Shown one piece after another: positions 18,649 through 29,378 of a DNA stretch of 64,000 nucleotides. The notes below the pieces were generated by a model that had not been told where the DNA came from, did not search any database, and was given only the letters and a program-made list of their open reading frames with translations. The DNA comes from Calothrix sp. NIES-4101 (GTDB lineage: Bacteria; Cyanobacteriota; Cyanobacteriia; Cyanobacteriales; Nostocaceae): positions 5,940,794 to 6,004,793 of the forward strand of contig AP018280.1 in the NCBI GenBank assembly GCA_004296455.1. The letters are read 5' to 3'. The stretch's first letter is position 1. Each line of letters begins with the position of its first letter. The position numbers and the translations under genes are program-made.

Positions 18649-19393
18649 ATATGTTTTTTTAATAACTTTGGCTTATGATTGATTATGAAAAAATATAAAT
18701 AACGTATCTGTTCTGTTTTCGCAAGATTTGCGCTCTTTGGGAAACTATCGTTTAGATAAGCCTATTTTTGTAGAGAATTACTGCACACAACTTCTCTTTG
18801 CCAGTAAATTGTTTCCCATCCCTGTCTCCAAGTTAATTTTGTCGTAAGTCTTTAGGCGAACAGGATACAATCCTCAGCAGACCTAGCTCTGTCTTCAGAA
18901 GACAAAAATCTTAAATTTTTATAAAGATTCCAACGAATTGTTTCCATTCCCAGATGTTTGCGATAAGCTGAAGAACAACAAACTGTAAGCAAACCCACAC
19001 TCAACTAAAAGTTTATAGTTACTGCGAGACAATGTAATTTAATGCCTTCTTCATGGGTTAATCTACAATCAAGCGCATCAATTCCAGCAAAATTTGCTAG
19101 TTTTTTTTTGCCAGCATTCTGGAATAATGCAATATCTGCAAATTGTCGATAACTATATCTCTTACCAACTTCTAAATGAATGATTACTTGAACAAGATTC
19201 GCAACTTTGGTGGTAATTACCGTACAAAACCGAATTTTAGTGCTAACAGCATTTCGTTAGATATGGTATATTAGGGAAGGATAGACTGGATTTGCCAAAG
19301 GTACAATGCTCTACGTATAGGCAATACTTCCGTTAAGGAAAGCAGTTTTGATTTAAGTATTTACTCAAACAAAATCGGAATTAAATCGAGGTT
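18649..19393. other. Intergenic region, 745 bases, with one decayed frame
   Basis: No intact gene is seen. The middle holds the open frame described at 19005-19256. The rest is AT-rich and without clear hairpins; the right end presumably carries the promoter of the DUF4327 gene. Confidence 0.4.
19005..19256 (-). pseudogene. Possible gene remnant without a start codon
   Basis: An 83-codon open frame ends with TAG at 19005-19007 and is bounded upstream by an in-frame TAA at 19257-19259. It has no ATG, GTG or TTG start. The translated tail reads smoothly (VGKRYSYRQFADIALFQNAG ... HEEGIKLHCLAVTINF) and its composition is protein-like. It could be the C-terminal remnant of a transposase or of a lost gene; I cannot name the family. 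Confidence 0.3.
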
Positions 19394-19615
19394 ATGACTC
19401 AGCAAGTACTTCACCCAATGGTGAAATTGCAACGCAATGTGCAATCACTTGTAGACTCTCAGATTATTAAGCCAACAGATAGCATTTGGAAAATCGCCTT
19501 GCTTTTTGGAAATGACTGGCAGCACTGGAAACAGGAACTGCTGGATTTCGGATTTACAATGCAAGACCCGATTAACGAACTTCTGTCTGTTGAAGCTTGG
19601 GATGAAGAGGACTAA
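19394..19615 (+). CDS. DUF4327 family protein
   Basis: The 73-residue protein has the spacing of the cyanobacterial DUF4327 family: an early LV (VQSLVDS), a central WKIALLFGNDW segment, ELLDFGF, then DPINELLSVEAWDEED at the end. DUF4327 proteins are small, cytoplasmic, found almost only in cyanobacteria, and have no known function. It stands alone between an empty 745-base stretch and a convergent kinase gene. Confidence 0.7.
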   Translation: MTQQVLHPMVKLQRNVQSLVDSQIIKPTDSIWKIALLFGNDWQHWKQELLDFGFTMQDPINELLSVEAWDEED

Positions 19616-19851
19616 GAAAGTGATGGGTTAAGAGTAATCAGTTAGAAGTTATGAGTTAGGTATAGTGAAGTTGTTTGCATAGCAAGCATCTAATTTTCCA
19701 TAGTCCTAGCTTTTGTTTACTGGCTTCTAACTATTAATTCTTAATTTCCCTACTGTGCATGGTTACAAATTAGGCTTTTTCAATGGCTGTTAGCGGTTAG
19801 CTTTTGGACTCAATTGCTAATTGCTAACTGTCTGCGAATATAACTCCTAGA

Positions 19852-21066
19852 TTATTTGCAATTTACCAAAGCCGCGATGACTTCTTGAGCGGTTTGATAT
19901 CTATTGCGTGGCAATGGTTCAGTTAAACAATCAATGACTTCGCGTAACTGCGGAGTAATCGTGGGTATGTTTGCAATTTCAAATCGAAAGCTGCGTCCAC
20001 GCTGGCGATAATATTTGAATGGGCTTTCACCCGTCAGTAAGAAAATTAGTGTTGGACCGATCGCATATAAATCTGATTGAGTTAATGGTTGTCCCCGTTC
20101 TTGTTCGGGAGCGCAGTAACCTTCTGCCCCAATTCGGGTTCCTGGTAGGCTAGAACTTTCTTTAACTGCCCCAAAATCAAGGACGACAATGCGATTTCCC
20201 GAACTCCGCACCATCAAGTTTGCAGGTTTAATATCGCGATGGATGAGCGGTGGTTCTTGGCTATGAATGTAGTCGAGGACATCGCAAGTTTGAATCATCC
20301 AACCAATTGCTTGATTAGGGGTGACAGGTCCCTTAACACAGATAAATTTTTCTAAATCTTCTCCGTGGACTAGCTCCATTGCTAAATATTTTTTTCCATC
20401 TTCGACAAAAAAATCATAGTACTTGGGAATACCGGGATGGGAGAGAGATTTTAAGGTATTTGCTTCGCGCTCAAATAGTTCTTGTGCTTTGGCAATTCGT
20501 GCCATATCGGCATTCATTTGTTTCAATACCAGCAGTTGCGGGTGTCCGGAAATTTTGCCGGCATCCCATGCTAAGTATGTGGTGCCCATACCACCTTGTC
20601 CGAGAGTCCGCAATACTTGGTAATGGCGTATTGTTTGTTGAACATTGAGCGGTTGGCCACAATGAACGCAAAATAGATTATTGGGGTTATTACCTTCGTG
20701 GTTACAGAGGTTGCGACTATGGACAGGATTATGCGGGATGGGAGCTTGTTCAAGTTGAAACTTGAGTAATGGCCCACTCTTTGCCAGTTGTAATAGGCAA
20801 TTATCGGGAAGTTGGGCTTGATTGACTAAGACTCCATTCAGGAAAGTCCCATTAATGCCTGTACTCACCATTTGCCAACCTGAATAAGAACTACCAGCGT
20901 CAATTCGCCGCAGTTCCAGATGATAGCGAGAAACTAAATCATCGGCGATCGCGATATGATTATCATTTGCCCGACCAATGCGAATCAGGGATTCGTCGGC
21001 AAAATGCCACTCCTGGAGTGGTGTTTTTTGTTGCGGTTCTAACAGGGTGAGCGTAACCACATTCAA
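19852..21066 (-). CDS. FHA domain Ser/Thr protein kinase
   Basis: The 404-residue protein begins with an FHA domain (about 22-104; GR at 31-32, SRYH at 46-49), which binds phosphothreonine. A short zinc-ribbon follows (C121, C133, C136). The kinase domain (about 149-402) has the glycine loop GQGGMG at 156-161, Lys182, HRDIKPAN at 276-283 and DFGA at 297-300, all intact. No membrane segment is present, so it is cytoplasmic. The PP2C phosphatase gene lies just upstream on the same strand, suggesting a paired kinase/phosphatase. The 136-base gap between them is a G-rich repeat. Confidence 0.93.
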   Translation of the reverse strand: MNVVTLTLLEPQQKTPLQEWHFADESLIRIGRANDNHIAIADDLVSRYHLELRRIDAGSSYSGWQMVSTGINGTFLNGVLVNQAQLPDNCLLQLAKSGPLLKFQLEQAPIPHNPVHSRNLCNHEGNNPNNLFCVHCGQPLNVQQTIRHYQVLRTLGQGGMGTTYLAWDAGKISGHPQLLVLKQMNADMARIAKAQELFEREANTLKSLSHPGIPKYYDFFVEDGKKYLAMELVHGEDLEKFICVKGPVTPNQAIGWMIQTCDVLDYIHSQEPPLIHRDIKPANLMVRSSGNRIVVLDFGAVKESSSLPGTRIGAEGYCAPEQERGQPLTQSDLYAIGPTLIFLLTGESPFKYYRQRGRSFRFEIANIPTITPQLREVIDCLTEPLPRNRYQTAQEVIAALVNCK

Positions 21067-21198
21067 GGGGAAGGGTAGAGGGGGAGGGGGAAGGGTAGAG
21101 AGTGGGGGAGAAATGGAGAGAGGGAGATACGGGGGAAGGGGGAATTTATTTTGATGTTTCTGCTTCTTTACATCCCCACATCCTGTTGTCTTCCTCTA
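21065..21198. repeat. G-arm/C-arm dispersed repeat, copy 2 (STRR-like)
   Basis: A G-rich purine run (GGGGGAGGGGGAAGGG units) is followed by an AT-rich middle and a C-rich end (ACATCCCCACATCCTG). It fills the gap between the PP2C stop codon and the kinase start. It is more degenerate than the copy at 61524. Confidence 0.6.
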
Positions 21199-21202
21199 TT
21201 GT

Positions 21203-23362
21203 TTACTCCCTCGGATCAAGATTAGGACGTACTTTTGCTCTCACAAGCACTGCGGTGATGTTGTCATGACCGTTGTATTTATTCGCCAAGTCAATTAAAT
21301 CACCTACTCCTTGATCTAAGTTAGCATTGGAACTCAGTAAGGGTTGTAAGTGACTTTCCCAATGGGTTTCGAGTAAATTATTATCTGATAACCCATCTGA
21401 AGCAAGGATAAATAAAGTATCTTCACTTACTTGAAAAAACTGAATATCTGGGTCGATTAAATTTTCGTCACGAGGACCTAATGCTTGTGTGAGTTGATAA
21501 GCGTCGGGACGAGCATAGGCAATACTTGGTTCGACTCCACGTAAAATCTCGCGCTGTCCCACTTCATGATCGATGGTGATTTGTTCTATACCTTTGCGGG
21601 TAACGCGGTACAAGCGACTATCACCAACGTGAGCAACAGCGACATAGGTATCTTGAACTAACATCATTACTAAAGTTGTCCCCATACGCCCGACACCTGA
21701 ACGGGAATCTTTTTGGTTGAGGTCGTAAATTGCATTGTTTGCCTGATGAATCCCTTGGCGAATAATGTTCTCGCTGGGTAATTGGTTCGTATTCCAGTAG
21801 GTTTGGAAGTATTTTTGCAGGGTGCGAACAGCTAATTCGCTAGCAACTTCTCCTCCTGCATGTCCTCCCATGCCATCACAAAGAATATATAAACCACGTG
21901 CGGCGATCGCTCGTGTTTTAGGTAATTCTATTTTGTTAATTTTTATGTCAATCCCAAAATAATCTTCGTTGTGGTCACGCTGACGACCGACATCTGTTAA
22001 TCCGACATTATCTAGGGTATTTAATTGCATTGGGAGAACGATTGTAGGCATGTCATCGCTTTTAGTTTCATTCTCCTCTGGTTCCTCAAATTGCAGAACA
22101 GTAGGTGCCACAATCTTTGGAGCCGATGCGAGCGTAACTGTCACATCGTTATTGTCGTCGTCTTCGATGTCGCTGTTGGGAGTTGGTTGCAATTCTGAGG
22201 CGATCGCTCGTAAGCGTAGTTGTAGCTGTTCGATTGTTTCCACACTACCTGCTTCCAAATCTTCCAGCAGTTGAATCAATGCTCCAAATTGTGTTCGTTG
22301 CGATTCTTTAAATAAGGAGTGCCAAACATTACTTAAGTACTTAATGGGTAAAACTGGTCGCAAACTTTCATCCGTCAAGTTTTGTACTGGATCAAGCTCT
22401 TGGTTTACGGAGGTACTAATATCAGGATTTTGATACAAGCGTTGCAATACTAATACTTGGTCTTCGTCCAAACGTAAATTTGCTAATTCCAATAGACTTT
22501 GTTGGCAATTCAAGGGTTCTAACATCTGCCAAAGTTGTGTCATCTGGTAAAAATACAGCACAATTTGTAGTGATGTTGTTTTATCTTCGCGCCAAAGTTC
22601 TAATAAATACTCGTAATTGGAACGGTTTTCGAGCAGAATAACTTGTAGGTTTCCCTCTTGCCAAGCGTCGTGAATTGCTGGGATACCTTGATGGTGTTGG
22701 GAATGTAGCAATAAATATGATTGGGCAAAATCAGGAATAGTCGAAAGTTCGACTTGTTGTTTAACACCCGATTTTGTCTGAGGTGGCTGAGAAGCTGCCA
22801 AAACAGCCGTTACTGGCGTAATTTGATATGGATTGCAGTCTACGACTCTCACACAAAACTCTCTCATGTTAGCCATCTCAGCTTTGCTAGGCAAAGCATC
22901 GAGTAACTTATAACGATGGTGGGTATCTAAGTACAAACTTGTTGGCGTTTCTGTTGACGTTTCTAAGTTTGTTTCTGGGGAAGCTGTGGAAACTGTGAGA
23001 ATAGGATTTAACTCAGGAAGATTTACATAGTTGTCTTCTGTGTTTGCAGTTTCTGTATTTGCAGTTGCAGATGCAAGCGGTTGAACTAAAGCAGGAATTT
23101 GAATGAAAGTATTATTTTCATCCTGTTTAACAACCTCTTCTCCAGACGTGATTGTTTCGGTGGTGGAATTATTCGCATCCTTGGTAACAATTGCCCACCA
23201 AACTGTTCCGCAAAATTCACCGCACTGGTGGCATGATTCTGCATTTAGAGGTACATAAGTACCACATGCAGGACAAACTTTTTCTGTGAGTGAAGTGCCA
23301 CAGTTTTGACAAAACTTATTGGTATGAGGATTCTCGAATGTACAATCAGGGCAAATCAGCAT
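21203..23362 (-). CDS. PP2C-type Ser/Thr protein phosphatase with double zinc-ribbon N-terminus
   Basis: The 719-residue protein starts with two zinc-ribbons (C4, C7, C18, C21 and C30, C33, C44, C47). The next 400 residues look like a degenerate kinase-like or linker region without catalytic motifs I can confirm. The PP2C catalytic domain is at the C-terminus (about 455-710), with VGRQRDHNEDYFG, LYILCDGMGGHAGGEVAS, AHVGDSRLYR and GHDNITAVLV, containing the metal-binding aspartates. It would remove phosphate from Ser/Thr residues, probably opposing the FHA kinase encoded downstream. Confidence 0.9.
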   Translation of the reverse strand: MLICPDCTFENPHTNKFCQNCGTSLTEKVCPACGTYVPLNAESCHQCGEFCGTVWWAIVTKDANNSTTETITSGEEVVKQDENNTFIQIPALVQPLASATANTETANTEDNYVNLPELNPILTVSTASPETNLETSTETPTSLYLDTHHRYKLLDALPSKAEMANMREFCVRVVDCNPYQITPVTAVLAASQPPQTKSGVKQQVELSTIPDFAQSYLLLHSQHHQGIPAIHDAWQEGNLQVILLENRSNYEYLLELWREDKTTSLQIVLYFYQMTQLWQMLEPLNCQQSLLELANLRLDEDQVLVLQRLYQNPDISTSVNQELDPVQNLTDESLRPVLPIKYLSNVWHSLFKESQRTQFGALIQLLEDLEAGSVETIEQLQLRLRAIASELQPTPNSDIEDDDNNDVTVTLASAPKIVAPTVLQFEEPEENETKSDDMPTIVLPMQLNTLDNVGLTDVGRQRDHNEDYFGIDIKINKIELPKTRAIAARGLYILCDGMGGHAGGEVASELAVRTLQKYFQTYWNTNQLPSENIIRQGIHQANNAIYDLNQKDSRSGVGRMGTTLVMMLVQDTYVAVAHVGDSRLYRVTRKGIEQITIDHEVGQREILRGVEPSIAYARPDAYQLTQALGPRDENLIDPDIQFFQVSEDTLFILASDGLSDNNLLETHWESHLQPLLSSNANLDQGVGDLIDLANKYNGHDNITAVLVRAKVRPNLDPRE

Positions 23363-23553
23363 TGTGGAAATTCCTTAATTCCGGTTCCAAGGTGCTCTTA
23401 GTCCACCAATATCAAAAATGCCACAATTGGCAGCTCTACTCAAGAGTACACCAATCGTAGTATTTTGTGGTTTCACAAATAAATTGTCGTGACAGTCTTA
23501 ATTGTTACGCATGGTAGCTAAAGATATTAATTATCCGCAACCTTTGTAATGGA

Positions 23554-23642
23554 CGAGGGAGTGATATGGGGACGCGGTGACGATAAAAATATAGAAAGTC
23601 TAGCGCTGCATTTTCTTTCACCCTCTCCGCATCTTCCTATTC
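23554..23642. repeat. G-arm/C-arm dispersed repeat, copy 3 (STRR-like)
   Basis: A left part with GATATGGGGACGCGGTGACG, an AT-rich centre, and a right part CACCCTCTCCGCATCTTCC. It runs right up to the stop codon of the histidine kinase gene. It is the shortest and most diverged of the four copies. Confidence 0.5.
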
Positions 23643-25319
23643 TCCTCTCAAGGGTAGCAAAACTGTAAAGCTGGTTTGGTTGGAACTGCTTTCGACTGCG
23701 ATTGTTCCTCCTAAATATCGGCTCAGCTTTTGAACTAATGCTAATCCTAAACCTGTACCGCCTTGTTTCCAAGGATCGTTACTGGGAATGCGATAGAATT
23801 TATCGAAGATGCGATCGCGTTCTGATGCGGGAATTTCAACACCGGTATTGATAACTTTAAATTCAATATTGGCGGATTTTACTTGTGCTGTGATGATAAT
23901 TTTTTCATCTAATGGACTAAATTTACAAGCATTGGTTAATAATTCGATCATGATGCGCTCCAAGCTGAATGGATCACATACAAGCAGGGGCAGGTTGGGG
24001 TTAAGATCAACTTGCAGGTTTTGCTGACAGTTACGATGACGTGCTTTGAATAACTCTACAACCCGGACTAGCCATTCCTGAATAATTACAGTTTCTAATA
24101 CTAAAGGTTTGGAATTTATATCGAGTTTTTGTAAATCTAAAAAATTGTTAATCAGATTAATTTCGCGATCGCATTCGTTATTTAATATTTGGAAGTACCG
24201 AGATAACTTGGAATTGTGGGTTTGTGAAGGTGGATTTTCGAGTAACAGGTTGGGTTCAAAACCTAAGGCAATCCCTAACATCTGAATTGCCATTTTCATG
24301 TTTGTTAATGGTGTTCGTAACTCGTGGGAGACAGTGCTGAGAAATTCATCTTTGAGACGATCTAATCTTTCCATCTCTTCGATTTGAGCCTGTGCTGATT
24401 CTTGGCTTTGTAAGAGCGCAACTTCAACCATTTTGCGTTCGCTCACATCAATGCAGCAACCAATGTAACCAGTAAATTCTCCACTTGGCGTAAATGTTGG
24501 GGTGCGGGTATCCAAAATCCAACGATATTCCCCATCTGCATGACGTAAGCGATATTCCATCTGCAATTGGCTACGCTTCTTTAATGCGGAATAATAGCTT
24601 TGCAAGCACTTTAATTGTTCATCAGGATGGACGTTATCAATCCAACCAATACCCTGTTCTTGCTCAAAACTACGCCCAGTAAATTGCAACCAAAATTCAT
24701 TCACAAAATTGCATAAACCGTCACATCCTGACTTCCACAGCATCATTGGTGCTGTATTTGCCATTATTTGGAAGCGTTGTTCACTTTCTTGATAAGCATC
24801 CTGCCAACGCTTACTCTCTGTAATATCCTCACAAACCAAAAGAATGAGGGGATTTTGCCCATCTCCGGGTAAAGTTTTGGCGACGACTTTAACCCAGGCA
24901 ATGTGACTATGACGACAATCTAGACGAAACTCCCCATGATTAACCTTGCTGGTTGTCGATGTTGTCAACAAACTAATTAAAGCATCTGCCACCGCCATGC
25001 GATCGCAAGATGTAAATAAGTTTAAAACGGTCTTACCAATCAGTTCTTCTGGGCTGAAACCCAGTGAATCCGCACCAAATTGATTTACGGATAGAATAAT
25101 GCCATTGTGATCTAAAACCAAGTAAATCGCAGGTAATTGATCGTAGAGTTGGCGATAAGACAAACTTTCATCTTGAGTTTGCTGCAAAACCTCATGGGGA
25201 CGAAGTTCGCTATCTAAGACTCGTTCAGGTACAAGTTCCAAGCGTGCAGGCGTTAAAGACACGATATTATCTTGTTTTTGGCAGATTTGATGCCAGCTAG
25301 ACGGCTGTTTACGACTCAT
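23637..25319 (-). CDS. PAS-domain sensor histidine kinase
   Basis: The 560-residue protein has two PAS domains (about 55-170 and 175-300; the second ends with the PAC-like YIGCCIDVSERK), a short coiled linker, then a HisKA domain with the phospho-acceptor H332 in FLSTVSHELRTPL. The HATPase domain follows with an N box (ELLTNACKFSP), and GTGLGLALVQKL as the G2 box. No transmembrane segment is visible, so it is likely a soluble sensor. No response regulator is adjacent, so the partner is unknown. Confidence 0.93.
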   Translation of the reverse strand: MSRKQPSSWHQICQKQDNIVSLTPARLELVPERVLDSELRPHEVLQQTQDESLSYRQLYDQLPAIYLVLDHNGIILSVNQFGADSLGFSPEELIGKTVLNLFTSCDRMAVADALISLLTTSTTSKVNHGEFRLDCRHSHIAWVKVVAKTLPGDGQNPLILLVCEDITESKRWQDAYQESEQRFQIMANTAPMMLWKSGCDGLCNFVNEFWLQFTGRSFEQEQGIGWIDNVHPDEQLKCLQSYYSALKKRSQLQMEYRLRHADGEYRWILDTRTPTFTPSGEFTGYIGCCIDVSERKMVEVALLQSQESAQAQIEEMERLDRLKDEFLSTVSHELRTPLTNMKMAIQMLGIALGFEPNLLLENPPSQTHNSKLSRYFQILNNECDREINLINNFLDLQKLDINSKPLVLETVIIQEWLVRVVELFKARHRNCQQNLQVDLNPNLPLLVCDPFSLERIMIELLTNACKFSPLDEKIIITAQVKSANIEFKVINTGVEIPASERDRIFDKFYRIPSNDPWKQGGTGLGLALVQKLSRYLGGTIAVESSSNQTSFTVLLPLRGE

Positions 25320-25625
25320 AAAATTTTAAACTTGCACCCACAGTAGCTAAATATATTAAAAAAACTGATGAAAATGAGGGTAATTATACAGCTTTTCAGC
25401 TTCGCTTTTGTTAAAGCTGGTGATTATGAACACAACACTGAGACTCTGCAAAGGATTGCGATCGCATAACTAGTATTCCAATGAGTTTTTATATACATCT
25501 TAAATATCCTTAAATCTATGTAAATTAATGTTTTCTAGTTTACATACTGAAAAAAATCAGCAAACCTTAAGAAATAGTTAAGCTTACAGGTATAAACAAA
25601 TTTAAACTAAACAACTTTGAATCGC
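25320..25625. other. AT-rich intergenic region
   Basis: About 305 bases between two minus-strand genes. It contains one HIP1 site near 25459 and no gene, hairpin or RNA that I can support. It probably holds the promoter of the histidine kinase gene at its left end. Confidence 0.4.
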
Positions 25626-26231
25626 CTAGTAATTTATACGCCTTGTAGAAGCAATATTATGCAGTAATTTAGTTTCTATGGATGAGAGGTCGCGCCATTC
25701 ACCAGGTTGTAAACCATCTAGTTTTAGGTGTGCAATGCTAACTCTGACTAATCGCAGTGTCGGGAAACCAACAGCAGCAGTCATTCTCCGGACTTGGCGA
25801 TTTTTTCCTTCCGTCAAAATAATTTCTAGCCATGCTGTCGGCACATTTTTTCTAAACCTAATCGGGGGATTTCGTTCTGGTAAAATTGGTTCTTCAGTTA
25901 ATAATCTTGCCAAGGCTGGCTTAGTTCGATAATCTTGAATTTCGAGACCATTTCGTAACTTATTTAAAGCCGTATCATCGGGAATTCTTTCCACTTGTAC
26001 CCAATAAGTGCGATCGTGGCCAAATTTGGGATTTGACAAGTGATGTTGCAGTTGTCCATTATTTGTCAGCAAAAGTAAGCCTTCGCTGTCCCAATCTAAT
26101 CTCCCGACAGGATAAACATCGGGAACATGAATATAATCCTTGAGAGTTTGCCGTTCTGGAGTATCTTGCGAAAACTGGCACAAGACCCCATATGGTTTGT
26201 AGAAAATTATGTATCGCATTTGATTTGACAA
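25626..26231 (-). CDS. rluE: 23S rRNA pseudouridine synthase, RluE-like (RsuA family)
   Basis: The 201-residue protein is a compact RsuA/RluB/E/F pseudouridine synthase without the N-terminal S4 domain. It has [12 protein letters not shown], the catalytic motif [15 protein letters not shown] with Asp46, and the late [10 protein letters not shown] motif. The lack of the S4 domain and the length fit RluE, which modifies U2457 of 23S rRNA in E. coli. The exact target in this organism is inferred. Confidence 0.87.
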   Translation of the reverse strand: MSNQMRYIIFYKPYGVLCQFSQDTPERQTLKDYIHVPDVYPVGRLDWDSEGLLLLTNNGQLQHHLSNPKFGHDRTYWVQVERIPDDTALNKLRNGLEIQDYRTKPALARLLTEEPILPERNPPIRFRKNVPTAWLEIILTEGKNRQVRRMTAAVGFPTLRLVRVSIAHLKLDGLQPGEWRDLSSIETKLLHNIASTRRINY

Positions 26232-26336
26232 ATTAGAAATTGGGAATGCAACTAAGAGAATAAGCGAAAAATTCCCTGCCCATCATGACAGCAAATATGA
26301 TTATGCAACTTAAAGGCATATCATCTGACTATGTTG

Positions 26337-26876
26337 CTATTTTGTTGGTGATTTTCTCCAAATCGAAGCACGTTTTTGTATTTCTTGAATAAATCCATCC
26401 TTCCCATCCATGTAACTCTCAATATCGTTCGCAAATTTCTGCGCCAAATTTCGCTTTAATTCACTATATGCTCGTGCATCTTCTGGATGAGAAATCATGT
26501 AGTCACGGAAATTTAAATGGCGTGCCACATCATCGGAATTGTTTGGAAATACATGAACATGATGTGTGCGATTTTGATAAATTTCTTTACGAAAATAACG
26601 TCTTCCTGGCAAACCAAATTCCCCCATCGCCTCATAACCAAGGGCTATCATGTGGGAATTAAATTCATCAACTTGGTGAATATTTGTGACTTCTACCAAG
26701 ATATCGATAATTGGTTTTGCATAAATACCAGGAATAGAAGTGCTACCAATATGATGAACCTGAATTACATTATTTCCGAGTGCGTCTGCAACTAATTGAG
26801 ATTCGCGATCAAATTCCTGTTTCCAACTAGGATTGTGGGGTACGACTTCAACTCTTCTCATTCCCAGTGACCTCAA
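26337..26876 (-). CDS. GrpB family protein (UPF0157)
   Basis: The 179-residue protein shows the GrpB landmarks: VVPHNPSWKQEFDRE at the start, then VIQVHHIGSTSIPGIYAKPIIDILVEV, with the nucleotidyltransferase-fold GSTS...DILV pattern, and RTHHVHVFPNNS, HLNFRDYM later on. The family is thought to have a nucleotidyltransferase fold; some members are fused to CoaE. Its reaction is not established. It is divergent from thiC, 295 bases away. Confidence 0.85.
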   Translation of the reverse strand: MRSLGMRRVEVVPHNPSWKQEFDRESQLVADALGNNVIQVHHIGSTSIPGIYAKPIIDILVEVTNIHQVDEFNSHMIALGYEAMGEFGLPGRRYFRKEIYQNRTHHVHVFPNNSDDVARHLNFRDYMISHPEDARAYSELKRNLAQKFANDIESYMDGKDGFIQEIQKRASIWRKSPTK

Positions 26877-27072
26877 ACCAACTATTAAACTTAATTTTTC
26901 TTTGCGTCGGTATTATCGTAATTATTTCAGACGAACCTGAGATGACTGGGATAAATAAGTTTTTCTGATTGATGAGTATTAACAGTCAGTGGCAAATCCC
27001 TAATTAATATCAAGATTCATATCACCACCCATAACCAATTGATAACTTTTCCAAAAACCTGCAAAAATAAGA

Positions 27073-28554
<1,482 letters not shown>

Positions 28555-28789
28555 TTGTTGCAGTGATGATAGTTGGGGATTAATGGCACAAAGTTTATTG
28601 TTGGTGAAAAACTGAGTAATTTGATGTGCCTCACCCAAACCGGTATTTTAATACACTTGTACTTAGCTATCTGCTCCTTCTATCCTCACATGCTCACATC
28701 TTTGCCTCTCCTGGGGTTACCCTTTCCTAAAACAATTCAAAGTATCATAATGATTAGAGTCGTTTTGCAATCACTTTAAAAGTACCGCT

Positions 28790-28879
28790 ATGGCTATCTT
28801 GACATTAGGTTGGGTTTCACTGTTAGTTGTTTTCACTTGGTCTATTGCAATGGTAGTCTGGGGTCGCAACGGACTGTAG
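28790..28879 (+). CDS. petN: Cytochrome b6f complex subunit PetN
   Basis: This 29-residue gene encodes a single transmembrane helix: [18 protein letters not shown] then [11 protein letters not shown]. It matches PetN, the smallest subunit of the photosynthetic cytochrome b6f complex, which is needed for complex stability; family members typically begin MDILTLGW, so residue 2 is Ala here instead of Asp. The ATG is at 28790 and the TAG at 28877-28879. It is followed, eight bases later, by a second small membrane-protein gene on the same strand, probably co-transcribed. Confidence 0.95.
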   Translation: MAILTLGWVSLLVVFTWSIAMVVWGRNGL

Positions 28880-28886
28880 GAGGCTT

Positions 28887-29048
28887 GTGGAAAGTCAACT
28901 TCTCAATGTTTTGACAATAGTAGCTCTAGTACTGTTAGTCACAGTTACTGGTGGTGTCGCCTATTTGACACTTTCTGACTGGCGCGATCGCCGCCGTCAA
29001 GAACAGGAAAACCGCGAATTGCGACGTTATTCTCCCAAACGAAAGTAA
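28887..29048 (+). CDS. Small single-pass membrane protein downstream of petN
   Basis: A 53-residue frame starts with GTG at 28887, three bases after an AGGAGG-like ribosome-binding site (overlapping the petN stop region). It reads VESQLLNVLTIVALVLLVTV then TGGVAYLTLSDWRDRRRQEQ, so one N-terminal hydrophobic helix and a highly charged Arg/Glu-rich tail ending SPKRK. It ends with TAA at 29046-29048, just before a hairpin terminator. I do not recognise a named family. Tight linkage to petN suggests a role near thylakoid membrane complexes, but that is only context. Confidence 0.75.
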   Translation: MESQLLNVLTIVALVLLVTVTGGVAYLTLSDWRDRRRQEQENRELRRYSPKRK

Positions 29049-29079
29049 CCTGCAATCCTCCCACAAAATCAACATTGAT

Positions 29080-29103
29080 AGGGGTACGAAATTTCGTACC
29101 CCT
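29080..29103 (+). terminator. Perfect palindrome, likely terminator of petN operon
   Basis: AGGGGTACGAAA followed directly by TTTCGTACCCCT is a perfect 24-base palindrome, and a CAGTTTT stretch follows. It lies 31 bases past the small membrane-protein gene. Confidence 0.7.
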
Positions 29104-29127
29104 CAGTTTTAGGCTGAGACTATAGCT

Positions 29128-29305
29128 TACCCCTGTTAAGGTGAACATTTGTACTGACGATTTATAGGGGTTTCAGCACCGCATCCATTAAAAATTGAAG
29201 GCAAAAAATAATGCTTGCGTTAAAAATTTAGGTTCTGCGATTAGAGGTAGAACGTAAGAATGGGACTTCTGGCTAGTACATTATTGGTACACCTTAACAG
29301 GGGTA
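29128..29305. mobile_element. MITE-like element, 178 bp, with 16-bp TIRs and 10-bp target duplication
   Basis: The left end TACCCCTGTTAAGGTG (29128-29143) is exactly inverted at the right end, CACCTTAACAGGGGTA (29290-29305). The flanks carry the same ten bases, GACTATAGCT, at 29118-29127 and 29306-29315, as expected for a target-site duplication. Further inside, the ends remain partly inverted (GTAC near both). It encodes no protein and is non-autonomous, so it must have been moved in trans by a related insertion sequence; the family is not known to me. It sits between the petN operon and the GAF kinase gene. Confidence 0.82.
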
Positions 29306-29378
29306 GACTATAGCTGAAAAGTCGGGTCGGTAATTATTTCAGATAAATAGTTTTACCATTACCTGTTCATTCACTGAC

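Noticed and set aside
23809-24027. Plus-strand frames inside the histidine kinase, FHA kinase, ThiC and similar genes
   Set aside because: They are antisense shadows of strongly supported genes.
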